In this document: in pieces, positions 20,733 to 29,037 of the stretch
Numbering within the stretch: position 1 is the first letter of the stretch
Layout: each line of letters begins with the position of its first letter
Program-made: the position numbers and the translations under genes
From: a virus
Length of the DNA stretch: 41,019 bases
Reading direction: 5' to 3' (one strand)
IMG/VR virus record: IMGVR_UViG_3300020463_001175
Span: 1 to 41,019 of that record
Notes under the pieces: model-generated
What the model was told of the DNA's origin: nothing
Seen by the model: only the letters and a program-made list of their open reading frames with translations
Database searches by the model: none

Positions 20733-23700
20733 CTAAACATTAAAGCTGTAATTCCCGAACGGAATATACTGCTCTAAGCTGTTTCCAGTGGTGTTATCAA
20801 TAACATATCTGTCAATTTCGAAGTCTAGCTGTCTAAAATCAAAGCCATTATTCTGTATATTTAACAGTATTTGGGCACTTGTACCTGGTTTACAGTAGCA
20901 TAGCGGAATAGCACTTACATAACCTAGTTCTTCTACAGTATTGGTCTGTGCAGTAGACATCCATAATGGTAAGAAGTTTTGCTCTGTAGTTCCTACTTTG
21001 CTTAAATTTTCTCTCATATTAGTTATGTTACTAATGTATCTAGTTTGGCTACTTGGATCACTAATTTTAATTGCATCACTTGATACCTTAATTGGTGTTC
21101 CGTCCGGTCTAAATCTAAATGGATCACTTGATGTTGTAGCTACTAGTCCTGCTGTTAGTTCAGCACCACTTCTTGTAGTTACTTGTATAATACCATTAGC
21201 GTCAATAGTAACACTACCACCGTTTCTAGATAGAATATTTAGATCATTTCCAAATGCTCTAACTAATACTGTTTGACCAATTGAATTAGTAATTTCAAAT
21301 ACTGCCAATCCAGCACCTTCTTTAGATGCATCATCTCCTGTTTCGTACTCTACACTATCAACAGTAATTTTTCTGTCATTTAAAATAGTTTGTTTAGATG
21401 CCACTGAAGTAACGCCTGATGTTATATCACTAGGATCAATAACTTCAACATATATAACTTCGTATATTGTATCTGTACTTCCTGATTTTCTTGCTATCGC
21501 AGATTTTATTGCACCCATTTTAAATCTTTTTCTTTTATGATTTTTTCTAGTTGCCGCGATGTATTCTCTAATCTCTTTTGTTTCCAATCCTGAATAAACT
21601 AACATCTTAACCTGCTTTTGTAAACCAAATTCTGGGTCGTTTGGTCTATAAATTGATGCGGGTGTAAACACATTAGGATCACCGATGAAGTTGCTGTATG
21701 CAGACCTCTGTGTGCTTTTAAGAAGGGGTTTTACGTAGAGATTGCTGTACGTTATGTTGTCAGGATCGCTTACTACGATATTGAATTCTCTAGTAGTAGC
21801 ACTAAATCCAAATCTATCTCTTGCTCGAATTGTAAACTTAAATTTTCTATCAGTAGTAGTTGTACCACCGTCCATTGAAAAGTCATTGCCATCAATGGTT
21901 GTTAGTCCTAGTAGTGTACCACTAGCAAACTGTCTTACTTTACCTACTATCTCACCATTATAATTTAATACGAGTCCTGGTGGTAAACTTCCTGCTGTAA
22001 CATCATACAACAATGATGATGTTGAAACTGTTGTTGTAGCACTTACGGCAAATGTACTGATAAAGTTTGCATTGATGCTACCAAGTGCCGCCGCAGTATT
22101 CCAAGTAATTGTACTTTCTACTTCACCTAATATTTTAATTGTAAATGTTTTTTGTTTTTCAGCTATCAAAGATGCTTTACTAATACTTGTATATCTTTTA
22201 GCTGATACAGTAAATTTATATTCTTTAGTTACGGCAGGCATATAAGGTACTCGTCCTGCAATCTCACCACTTGTTGGATCTATTGTCATTCCTGGTGGTA
22301 TGGTACTTGTTGTACCGTCATCATTATTCTGTTGTAGTTCATATGACAATACACCAGTAAGTGTATTAGGATCAAATACTTCTAAGAATATTGTTACATA
22401 ATTGTTTGCTCTTTTGAAACCTAAGTCTGCTGGAGTTAACCATAATGGTGTTCTTAGATATGTGTTGTCAGCAGTAAATATTCCTGTTCCTATCTGCATG
22501 ATAGTATTATCTGCACGTAGGAAATCATCTCCAACTAAAAATATTTGAAACTTACGTTTTTCAATAGTATCGCCATCACTAACACTTACAGTAAACTCGT
22601 ATATTCTGTTTAATTTCTTTGGACTTTGTGTAGGTATTGCGTAGTCATAACCTTGAGTATCATAGTAGTAACTTTCAAAACCGTTTGCACTTCTCATTCC
22701 ATAATCAAAAGCAAAGGTATCATATTGTGTTTGATCGTAATATCCATTTCCACTTCTAGCATCTAAGGCCATTATAGGGTCAACAATACCAACTAGCTTA
22801 CCATCTGTGGTTAGCGTTATTCCTGGAGGTAGCGTACCGTCACCATCTGATATGAAATATTCTAAACTTTGTCCTGTTGGTAAATCAGCATCAATGGCAC
22901 TCAATTGGAAGTCAACTATGCTACTATCTAATATGTAAAAACTGTTGTTAGGTCCTAAAGGTAGTTTACCTGTGTTAGTTGTCCATACTGGATTGTCAGC
23001 ACCTTGTACTTGAATCTTAAATGTTCTATCTCTAGTACCATCATTGTTTTTTGCTCTAAGAACAAATTCGTAGTCTGTATCTCTTGCTACTTCGAAAGGT
23101 GTTCCTACAATTTTATTATCTAGTAAACGCATACCATCTGGTAATGATCCACTAATAACTGTAATAACATCTGTGTTTAAATTAATATCTGTAACAGAAC
23201 CAGATTCTAAAAATATGTCTGGAGCACTTGCTTGAGTATAAGTTAAAGCTGTACCAATAATCTGTTTCATGTAATCTTCTACGCCATGTGCGGCATTTGT
23301 TTTATAATGTAGTACCTGACCTGCTAGATATGAATAATAGTAAACACCAGTAACACCATAATATACACCACCAGCATCTGGAATAATGCCACCTGTGTAT
23401 CCTTGTGACTTTGCTACTTGGTATACACTATTTTGAGCTTCTAAGAAACTATATCCAAACGCATGGGATCCACCTGCGTATGGAATAACTGTATCTGCTG
23501 TACCATGTATGTTTAAAAACTTTCTTGGCTTGTAAGGTGTCTTTGCAGTATTATATTCTGCTGTTGTAATACCTGTTTGTCCAGATGGAATATAAAATGT
23601 GTCATTTCTAAACATAGGATCAAAGAATTGTGTTCCTATTGTACAAACAACATCTAAAGATGTATTATCTATTTGTACGTATGCTCTGTTAGCCAGTGCC

Positions 23701-24224
23701 GCACCATTACTAAATCCTACTATTCTAATTTTAGTATTATCAACGTTTGAATAATTTGTTAATTGTGTAATTAAGTCTTGCAACATTTCAACGTCTGGTG
23801 CTTTTGAATTTTCGTGTGCAACGTTCCAAGCATTATTATAACCAGTTGGTGCAACAAGAATATGATCACCTAAGTAATTTTCCCAAGCAGTAATTTCGTT
23901 AGGACCATTACCACCATTACCGTGTAATAATATAGCGACTGGTAAACGTTTATTTGTTAATGCAGGTATTGTTGGAATTCTAATAGCAAAAGGATATGTG
24001 TATGATACTTCTGAACCATTCTGTGTCCAGGTTTTTGTAATACCTACAGATGTAGCATTTTGTATTCTTGATTGAGCTGGAAGACTGATAGATGTTGTTC
24101 CTGGGTCAAAGCCTGAGCCACTTGCTGAACCTGGAGCAATAGGTAATGTAATAGAACTCGTAACTCTTTCTTGCAGAGTTGCTAGTCTATATCCTGAATT
24201 TTGTGTCCACTGTGGTACTGCCAT
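20733..24224 (-). CDS. Large tail/baseplate protein with an inserted alpha/beta-hydrolase (esterase) domain
   Basis: 1,163 residues. After a ~50-residue structural start (WTQNSGYRLATLQERV), residues ~55-325 form an alpha/beta-hydrolase like PHB depolymerase/feruloyl-esterase (LpqC-like) enzymes: oxyanion loop HGNGGNG (101-107), nucleophile Ser172 in GFSNG, Asp244 in HGTADTV and His313 in AAHGVED. The rest repeats a putative-Ig/cadherin-like module with the recurring (S/T)LPxG(M/I/L) and GxIxGxx pattern (SGSLPDGMRL, GTLPPGITL, STIPPGMTI, AGSLPPGLV). The enzyme seems spliced into the first module. It could cleave ester bonds in host surface polymer during adsorption. Late promoter at 24246 with AAGGAT leader. 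Confidence 0.85.
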   Translation of the reverse strand: MAVPQWTQNSGYRLATLQERVTSSITLPIAPGSASGSGFDPGTTSISLPAQSRIQNATSVGITKTWTQNGSEVSYTYPFAIRIPTIPALTNKRLPVAILLHGNGGNGPNEITAWENYLGDHILVAPTGYNNAWNVAHENSKAPDVEMLQDLITQLTNYSNVDNTKIRIVGFSNGAALANRAYVQIDNTSLDVVCTIGTQFFDPMFRNDTFYIPSGQTGITTAEYNTAKTPYKPRKFLNIHGTADTVIPYAGGSHAFGYSFLEAQNSVYQVAKSQGYTGGIIPDAGGVYYGVTGVYYYSYLAGQVLHYKTNAAHGVEDYMKQIIGTALTYTQASAPDIFLESGSVTDINLNTDVITVISGSLPDGMRLLDNKIVGTPFEVARDTDYEFVLRAKNNDGTRDRTFKIQVQGADNPVWTTNTGKLPLGPNNSFYILDSSIVDFQLSAIDADLPTGQSLEYFISDGDGTLPPGITLTTDGKLVGIVDPIMALDARSGNGYYDQTQYDTFAFDYGMRSANGFESYYYDTQGYDYAIPTQSPKKLNRIYEFTVSVSDGDTIEKRKFQIFLVGDDFLRADNTIMQIGTGIFTADNTYLRTPLWLTPADLGFKRANNYVTIFLEVFDPNTLTGVLSYELQQNNDDGTTSTIPPGMTIDPTSGEIAGRVPYMPAVTKEYKFTVSAKRYTSISKASLIAEKQKTFTIKILGEVESTITWNTAAALGSINANFISTFAVSATTTVSTSSLLYDVTAGSLPPGLVLNYNGEIVGKVRQFASGTLLGLTTIDGNDFSMDGGTTTTDRKFKFTIRARDRFGFSATTREFNIVVSDPDNITYSNLYVKPLLKSTQRSAYSNFIGDPNVFTPASIYRPNDPEFGLQKQVKMLVYSGLETKEIREYIAATRKNHKRKRFKMGAIKSAIARKSGSTDTIYEVIYVEVIDPSDITSGVTSVASKQTILNDRKITVDSVEYETGDDASKEGAGLAVFEITNSIGQTVLVRAFGNDLNILSRNGGSVTIDANGIIQVTTRSGAELTAGLVATTSSDPFRFRPDGTPIKVSSDAIKISDPSSQTRYISNITNMRENLSKVGTTEQNFLPLWMSTAQTNTVEELGYVSAIPLCYCKPGTSAQILLNIQNNGFDFRQLDFEIDRYVIDNTTGNSLEQYIPFGNYSFNV

Positions 24225-24245
24225 ATCAAATCCTTACTGTTACAG

Positions 24246-24253
24246 TATTTATC
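24246..24253 (-). promoter_or_regulatory. T4-type late promoter GATAAATA
   Basis: GATAAATA on the minus strand, predicted +1 at 24240 and a 16-nt leader with AAGGAT before ATG 24224. Confidence 0.7.
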
Positions 24254-24268
24254 GGATCGTGATGGCTA

Positions 24269-25144
24269 TTAAAATGCTCTTTGTTGTTTTGTGCTAGGGC
24301 CAACAATATATGGATATACGGGCTGTAAACTTGAATCTACTGTTACATGATAACAGTATGTACCGTTAACATATTCTGGTGTTTTTTCAAATCTACCGTT
24401 GTATTCATCTAATAAACCTGTACCAATTTGATACTCATGATCGTTAACAAATGTACCTGCTGTTTTGGCACCGTACAAGTAACCTCTACCTGTAGGTTCT
24501 GTTGAATAGTATTGATAAGAGCTTGTCATTCTAACTACTGTTGATGCTGGATCATTGTAGTCTGAATAACCATAAGGTCCGTAAATAGGATAACCGTCAA
24601 AACAATATCCTAAAATTTTACTGTGTCCATCTGCGTGTCTAAAGTGATCTCCACTAAAGTTACTTGCTGTATAATATGTCGCCGCCGGAGTTGCACCTGT
24701 AACCATTGCTGTATTCCAGCCTGCACTTGCTTCTGATGAACCTGTTGGTAAGTTTAAAAACTGTCCTGACATATAATGATATTGTCCTGAAAGTTCTGGC
24801 CATCCACCTGCATCATCTCCGCCATAGTTTGTTCTAAATTGTACAGCATTATATTCAAACCCTGTACCTGGTGCGTCTGCACTTGGATCTAGTCCTGGAG
24901 GTACTGCGGCAACTCCCGCTGATGGGCTAAAAAATACAACACCATTGTTCATAATTCCAATTGGTGTAAGAGCAGTTACTAATTGTGGGTTAGACGTATT
25001 AGTTCCACCTCTGTAAGTAAATGAATAGTTATATGTTTGTGCCGCCGCTGTATTGGCGCTTGGTGAAAATGTGTTATTACCGAATGCCTTTCCAAATTGT
25101 GCTGGATTAGGTAAACCGTTTGATGATACTGTTAGTGTTGCCAT
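24269..25144 (-). CDS. YHYH-domain protein
   Basis: 291 residues with the hallmark of the YHYH family: GQYHYMSG near the middle, DGHSKILGYCFDGYPIYGPYGY, then LDEYNGRFEKTPEY and GTYCYHVT. Such proteins occur in marine bacteria and in phage tail regions; their biochemical role is not established, though conserved His and Asp suggest metal binding. No signal peptide. The ATG shares a base region with the upstream stop (one-base overlap at 25144). Between two fibre-type genes, a virion surface role is likely. Confidence 0.88.
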   Translation of the reverse strand: MATLTVSSNGLPNPAQFGKAFGNNTFSPSANTAAAQTYNYSFTYRGGTNTSNPQLVTALTPIGIMNNGVVFFSPSAGVAAVPPGLDPSADAPGTGFEYNAVQFRTNYGGDDAGGWPELSGQYHYMSGQFLNLPTGSSEASAGWNTAMVTGATPAATYYTASNFSGDHFRHADGHSKILGYCFDGYPIYGPYGYSDYNDPASTVVRMTSSYQYYSTEPTGRGYLYGAKTAGTFVNDHEYQIGTGLLDEYNGRFEKTPEYVNGTYCYHVTVDSSLQPVYPYIVGPSTKQQRAF

Positions 25145-25848
25145 TAGCTTATTACTCCTGCGTCAAAGGATCTTGGATCTGGTGTTAATGTAGCACCAAA
25201 GTCAATATCAGTTTGATATATTAACCAATCTGACAAACCTCTAACATCGTTGCTTAAAGATCCAAAATCAAATCCAGCTGTATTAGGTTCAATGTTTCTA
25301 ATATCAACCCCGTATACTAAACCTTGTACGTTACCAGTTAAGGCACCTGCAAAGTTACTTGCTGTAAGTGTATTTACGTTTGAAATATCATTTCCTTGAG
25401 CATCTAAGTTTCCACCTAATTGTGGTGTAGTGTCTGATACAACATCAGCAGTAGAATTAATTGTTAAAATGTTTCCACTTACACTAGTGTTTGCACCTGC
25501 TCCACCTTGAATGTTTAATGTTTGTCCATCTGCTAACTGCATACTTCCTACATCAGAAACAACATTTAATTGTTGTAATCCGCCTGTAGCATTTATAGTA
25601 ATACCTGTAGTAGAACTAGTTAGTGTTACGTTAGATCCTTGAACTAGTTTTTTTAATTGTAAAGCTGAACCAACCTTTTGTGCAAAAACACCCTCACCTG
25701 TATTACCTAAATTAGATACAGTTGTTGACTCTGGTGAACGAAGATCTAAATCATCAAAGTTTTGATTAACTTTAATAAATGCTTCACGCAGATCATCACC
25801 TGTTCCGTCGTTTGCTAGTGTTCCTATATTAATTGTTTGTAAAGCCAT
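25144..25848 (-). CDS. Fibre-type virion protein with N-terminal adaptor repeat (234 aa)
   Basis: The protein starts QTINIGTLANDGTGDDLREAF, the shared adaptor repeat, followed by coiled/beta fibre sequence with regular Thr/Val/Gly/Asn strands (VSGNILTINSTADVV, GGNLDAQGNDISNVNTLTA). The GGNLDxxGxxIxNV segment is a common phage tail-fibre repeat. The C-terminal ~40 residues are a different, compact segment (SDWLIYQTDIDFGATLTPD). Probably a short fibre or a connector to the YHYH protein, which is directly coupled. Late promoter at 25868. Confidence 0.75.
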   Translation of the reverse strand: MALQTINIGTLANDGTGDDLREAFIKVNQNFDDLDLRSPESTTVSNLGNTGEGVFAQKVGSALQLKKLVQGSNVTLTSSTTGITINATGGLQQLNVVSDVGSMQLADGQTLNIQGGAGANTSVSGNILTINSTADVVSDTTPQLGGNLDAQGNDISNVNTLTASNFAGALTGNVQGLVYGVDIRNIEPNTAGFDFGSLSNDVRGLSDWLIYQTDIDFGATLTPDPRSFDAGVIS

Positions 25849-25867
25849 ATTTTCTTATCCTATACTG

Positions 25868-25875
25868 TATTTATG
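25868..25875 (-). promoter_or_regulatory. T4-type late promoter CATAAATA
   Basis: CATAAATA on the minus strand; predicted +1 at 25862, 14-nt leader with AGGATAAG before ATG 25848. Confidence 0.6.
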
Positions 25876-25877
25876 CT

Positions 25878-27488
25878 CTATAAGTCCGTTTGATCATTAC
25901 CGCTAGTACCTCTAAATTTAAGAGGATTTGGACTGCTATAAGGCCAGTGTGCTACTCTGTTAGGAGCACCGTATAAACGTGGATAACTGTTACCATAGCT
26001 AAAACTTTCTGCTGTACCACTGTCATATGCTGTTGGTGTAGAATTTTGTGTTAAAAAGTTCTTAAACTGTGCCGCTGTACCGCCTGGGTTTGCTTGTAAC
26101 CATAATGCACCCATTCCACATATCTGTGGCGCCGCCATGCTAGTTCCACCAATCTTAGCCATGTAGTGTGTTGAACTTCCTGGATATAATTGTTTACTTC
26201 CGTATGCACTTACTTGGCTAGTTGCACTAGAAATATCATCACCTGCGGCAATAATATCTATCCTTGGTCCACGTTCACTATCTATTCTAACCTTTTCTTC
26301 ACTACCGTATTGTACCGTATCCATATTTGCAACAAATAAAGTATCTTCACTATGTGGTGAACTAGGACGATTGTAATAGAATCGATATGCTCCATAACTA
26401 GTTGCGGTGTAATAACTGTCATAGATACTACTTCCATATTGTCCTGTTGTTAGATACGCACAAGGGTGATATGCGTTACCGGCCGCCTTGACACAAATGA
26501 TTCCTGCATCAGTTAGCTGTTGTTGTTCTACGTCTGCTGAACTACTTTGTACAGGGTATTTACTATTAACCATTCCATAGTTTACAAATGCACTTGAAAA
26601 ATTTGCTGGTGTAATATTTTGAGCAACACCTTTGAAATAGATTTCTGATATTTGTCCATAAGTTGAATAGTTAGCAGAGTATCCCCAACTTTGATTTACA
26701 ATAGTAGGACGTCTAAATCCTGTGTTAGGATCAATAGGTTTTTTCAGATGCCATTCTCTGATAACATCATAAATGTCATTACCATTCATAGCACTTGTTC
26801 CACCGAAAACTCTTACTGAATATAGTTGTGCATTCTTGGCCCAACCGTAAGTTGCTCCAGCGGCAATACCACAACAATGACTACCGTGAGCACCTGCTCT
26901 ATTTGTATCCGAATAGTTGTTTGTATAGTGACCAGTTGGCATAGTTCCAGCAACACCTGATGCCGCATACCAATCTATTTGTTGAAATCTTGTTGTACCA
27001 TTATAATCATCCCATTCAGGATGTCCTGTAGGATCAACACCATCGTCTTGTATAACAATGTCAACACCTGTTCCATCTAATGTGTAATTATAATCTCCCA
27101 TGAAAGTCTGGTCTGCCGCTTGATCGGCTTGCCATTCTCTAAATATGTGTCTATACAATCCCCAATTCTTATCAGTTTGTTGATCAACTGTTGTTCTTTG
27201 GAAATTATCATTTTGTACTGCAAATAATTCTCTGTCGTTATCCTTGCTTGAAGGTTCAACGTCAAGTATTCTTCCATCAGCTTTTAATTTTTCTGCTTCT
27301 GCTGGTTCAAGCATATAACAAGTTATTCTATTGTTAGTTGCTTTTGCGTGTGAAACATCACAGGTTCTATCAGGAAAGACATTTGAGTCAACGCCAGCAT
27401 CACTGCTAGTATCTCTTTGTAAGTCGTAGTCTATTTCAGCTACGTCTATTCCTTTGTTTGTTATAACTCTAAATTCTTCTTGTGCCAT
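25878..27488 (-). CDS. Subtilisin-like serine protease (S8), full triad
   Basis: 536 residues. An N-terminal ~130-residue segment (EEFRVITNKGIDVAEIDYDL) resembles an inhibitor-like prodomain. The catalytic domain has Asp148 in VIQDDGVD, His201 in GAHGSHCCG, oxyanion Asn338 in KAAGNAY and Ser450 in GGTSMAAP, so it should be active. There is no signal peptide; in the fibre locus, it could be a virion-associated protease that matures fibres or cuts host surface proteins. It is coupled by a one-base overlap to its upstream paralogue. Confidence 0.9.
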   Translation of the reverse strand: MAQEEFRVITNKGIDVAEIDYDLQRDTSSDAGVDSNVFPDRTCDVSHAKATNNRITCYMLEPAEAEKLKADGRILDVEPSSKDNDRELFAVQNDNFQRTTVDQQTDKNWGLYRHIFREWQADQAADQTFMGDYNYTLDGTGVDIVIQDDGVDPTGHPEWDDYNGTTRFQQIDWYAASGVAGTMPTGHYTNNYSDTNRAGAHGSHCCGIAAGATYGWAKNAQLYSVRVFGGTSAMNGNDIYDVIREWHLKKPIDPNTGFRRPTIVNQSWGYSANYSTYGQISEIYFKGVAQNITPANFSSAFVNYGMVNSKYPVQSSSADVEQQQLTDAGIICVKAAGNAYHPCAYLTTGQYGSSIYDSYYTATSYGAYRFYYNRPSSPHSEDTLFVANMDTVQYGSEEKVRIDSERGPRIDIIAAGDDISSATSQVSAYGSKQLYPGSSTHYMAKIGGTSMAAPQICGMGALWLQANPGGTAAQFKNFLTQNSTPTAYDSGTAESFSYGNSYPRLYGAPNRVAHWPYSSPNPLKFRGTSGNDQTDL

Positions 27489-29029
27489 TAGTTACCACTC
27501 GCTTTAAATCCTGTTGGACCTGTTGTGTCTAAACCTTTTTTCTTACTAAACGTTTTACTCTTATCTAAGTTTCCAAAGAATGCAATTCTATTTGAAGTTG
27601 CATCTGGACTCATCAAGTTTCTGGTATTGTTAAAGAAGTTAGATGGTGTACTTTCATCTGTTGAACCTTGATATAATAATCCTTTGATACTATTCTTATG
27701 CCACCAGTTACGTAATTGTGATGGAGTATACCCTGGATTAAGTTGTAATACCAAACAACTCATTCCTGCTACATTAGGAGTACTCATTGATGTTCCACTA
27801 AGATTTAATATTGCAGTACTGTTAGTATTATGGGCACTAACAATATTCGTACCTGCCGCATAAACATCTACTCTTGGTCCCTTATCACTTGAACTTGAAC
27901 AGGCTTCTGAACTTGAATATAATGCACTATCTAAGTTACCACAAACAATAGTGTCTGGACCAATGTTACCTGCACCTCTGTTATAGTATATAGGATTACC
28001 TGCTGTGATATTTCCTGAGTTAATACTTCTTGTAATATAGTTGTTATAGTCCACATCACCTGAGTAACAAAGTTTTTGTCCTTGGTTACCTGCACTCTTA
28101 TGATAGTGTACACCTTCGTCTTGCATTTCTTCTACTTCTGCCATCAAGTTGTAAATCTGTGCATTAAATCTATTTGAACCATCTCCAATCATTCCGTATT
28201 GTGATTGTTTTACAGAACCAACACTTGATCCTCTAAAGTTTATATCAGTGATACTTGAGAAGTAACTTTTATATCCCCAACTAGCACTTACCACTGTTGG
28301 TCTCTTATGTCCTGTAATTGGATTAACAGTTTTTGCTTTGTGAAATTCTTTGATAGCATCAAACCAATAGCTTGAGTTTACTGTATTCATATCCAAACAA
28401 AATATGTTTGCGTTCTTGGCCCAACCATAAGTCTTGCCAACTGCTGTTCCGGCACAGTGAGTTGCATGGTAGCTAGAACCACTGACATTGGTATAGTCTA
28501 ATGTTGATATTGCGGAACAGTTAGGAAGTGTGTTCCATTGAAACTGTTGTAAGCGACTGTTACCGTTCTTGTCTTGCCATTCTTCGTGATCGTATCTAAA
28601 TTTTGTTTCTTGGTGTATGTAATCAATACCACTACCATCTAAATGATAATCATGTGATCCGCCTATGTCACTTGTAACATTAGTACCCCATTCATTTGTT
28701 GTTGCCGAGTGTCTCTTGAAACCCCAATTATCTCTTGATGTTCCTGTACTGTTTCTAATAAACGTTCCAGGCTGTTCGTAGTCTAACCATTCATCGTCCC
28801 ATACTAAAGGTTCGTTCACACCACCTACTCTTGAGTCACTCATCAATGTAGTTGCTTCTTCATCTGTAAGAGAAACTTCTAACATTCTTTTACTGCTTGG
28901 TCTTGCGTTTACTGTTGAAACTTCTCTGTCAGGAATGTCAGTAATAGATGTAGAAGTATTCAGTTCATTTAAGAACTGTTCCTTGTCTACCCCTTTATGT
29001 AATGAAACAACGTAATGTTTTTCTGACAT
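27488..29029 (-). CDS. Subtilisin-like paralogue with altered catalytic Asp
   Basis: 513 residues, homologous to the downstream protease throughout (LDGSGIDYIHQ against LDGTGVDIVIQ; KTYGWAKNANIF against ATYGWAKNAQLY). His188 in SYHATHCAGT, Asn315 in KSAGNQG and Ser414 in SGTSMSTP are kept. The Asp motif is HQETKF where the paralogue has IQDDGVD, putting Glu141 at the catalytic Asp position and losing the following Gly. It may be slow, inactive or a structural partner of the active copy. The N-terminal prodomain-like part is present (YVVSLHKGVDKEQFL). The start at 29029 has AGGGG before it. Confidence 0.85.
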   Translation of the reverse strand: MSEKHYVVSLHKGVDKEQFLNELNTSTSITDIPDREVSTVNARPSSKRMLEVSLTDEEATTLMSDSRVGGVNEPLVWDDEWLDYEQPGTFIRNSTGTSRDNWGFKRHSATTNEWGTNVTSDIGGSHDYHLDGSGIDYIHQETKFRYDHEEWQDKNGNSRLQQFQWNTLPNCSAISTLDYTNVSGSSYHATHCAGTAVGKTYGWAKNANIFCLDMNTVNSSYWFDAIKEFHKAKTVNPITGHKRPTVVSASWGYKSYFSSITDINFRGSSVGSVKQSQYGMIGDGSNRFNAQIYNLMAEVEEMQDEGVHYHKSAGNQGQKLCYSGDVDYNNYITRSINSGNITAGNPIYYNRGAGNIGPDTIVCGNLDSALYSSSEACSSSSDKGPRVDVYAAGTNIVSAHNTNSTAILNLSGTSMSTPNVAGMSCLVLQLNPGYTPSQLRNWWHKNSIKGLLYQGSTDESTPSNFFNNTRNLMSPDATSNRIAFFGNLDKSKTFSKKKGLDTTGPTGFKASGN

Positions 29030-29037
29030 AGTAACCC

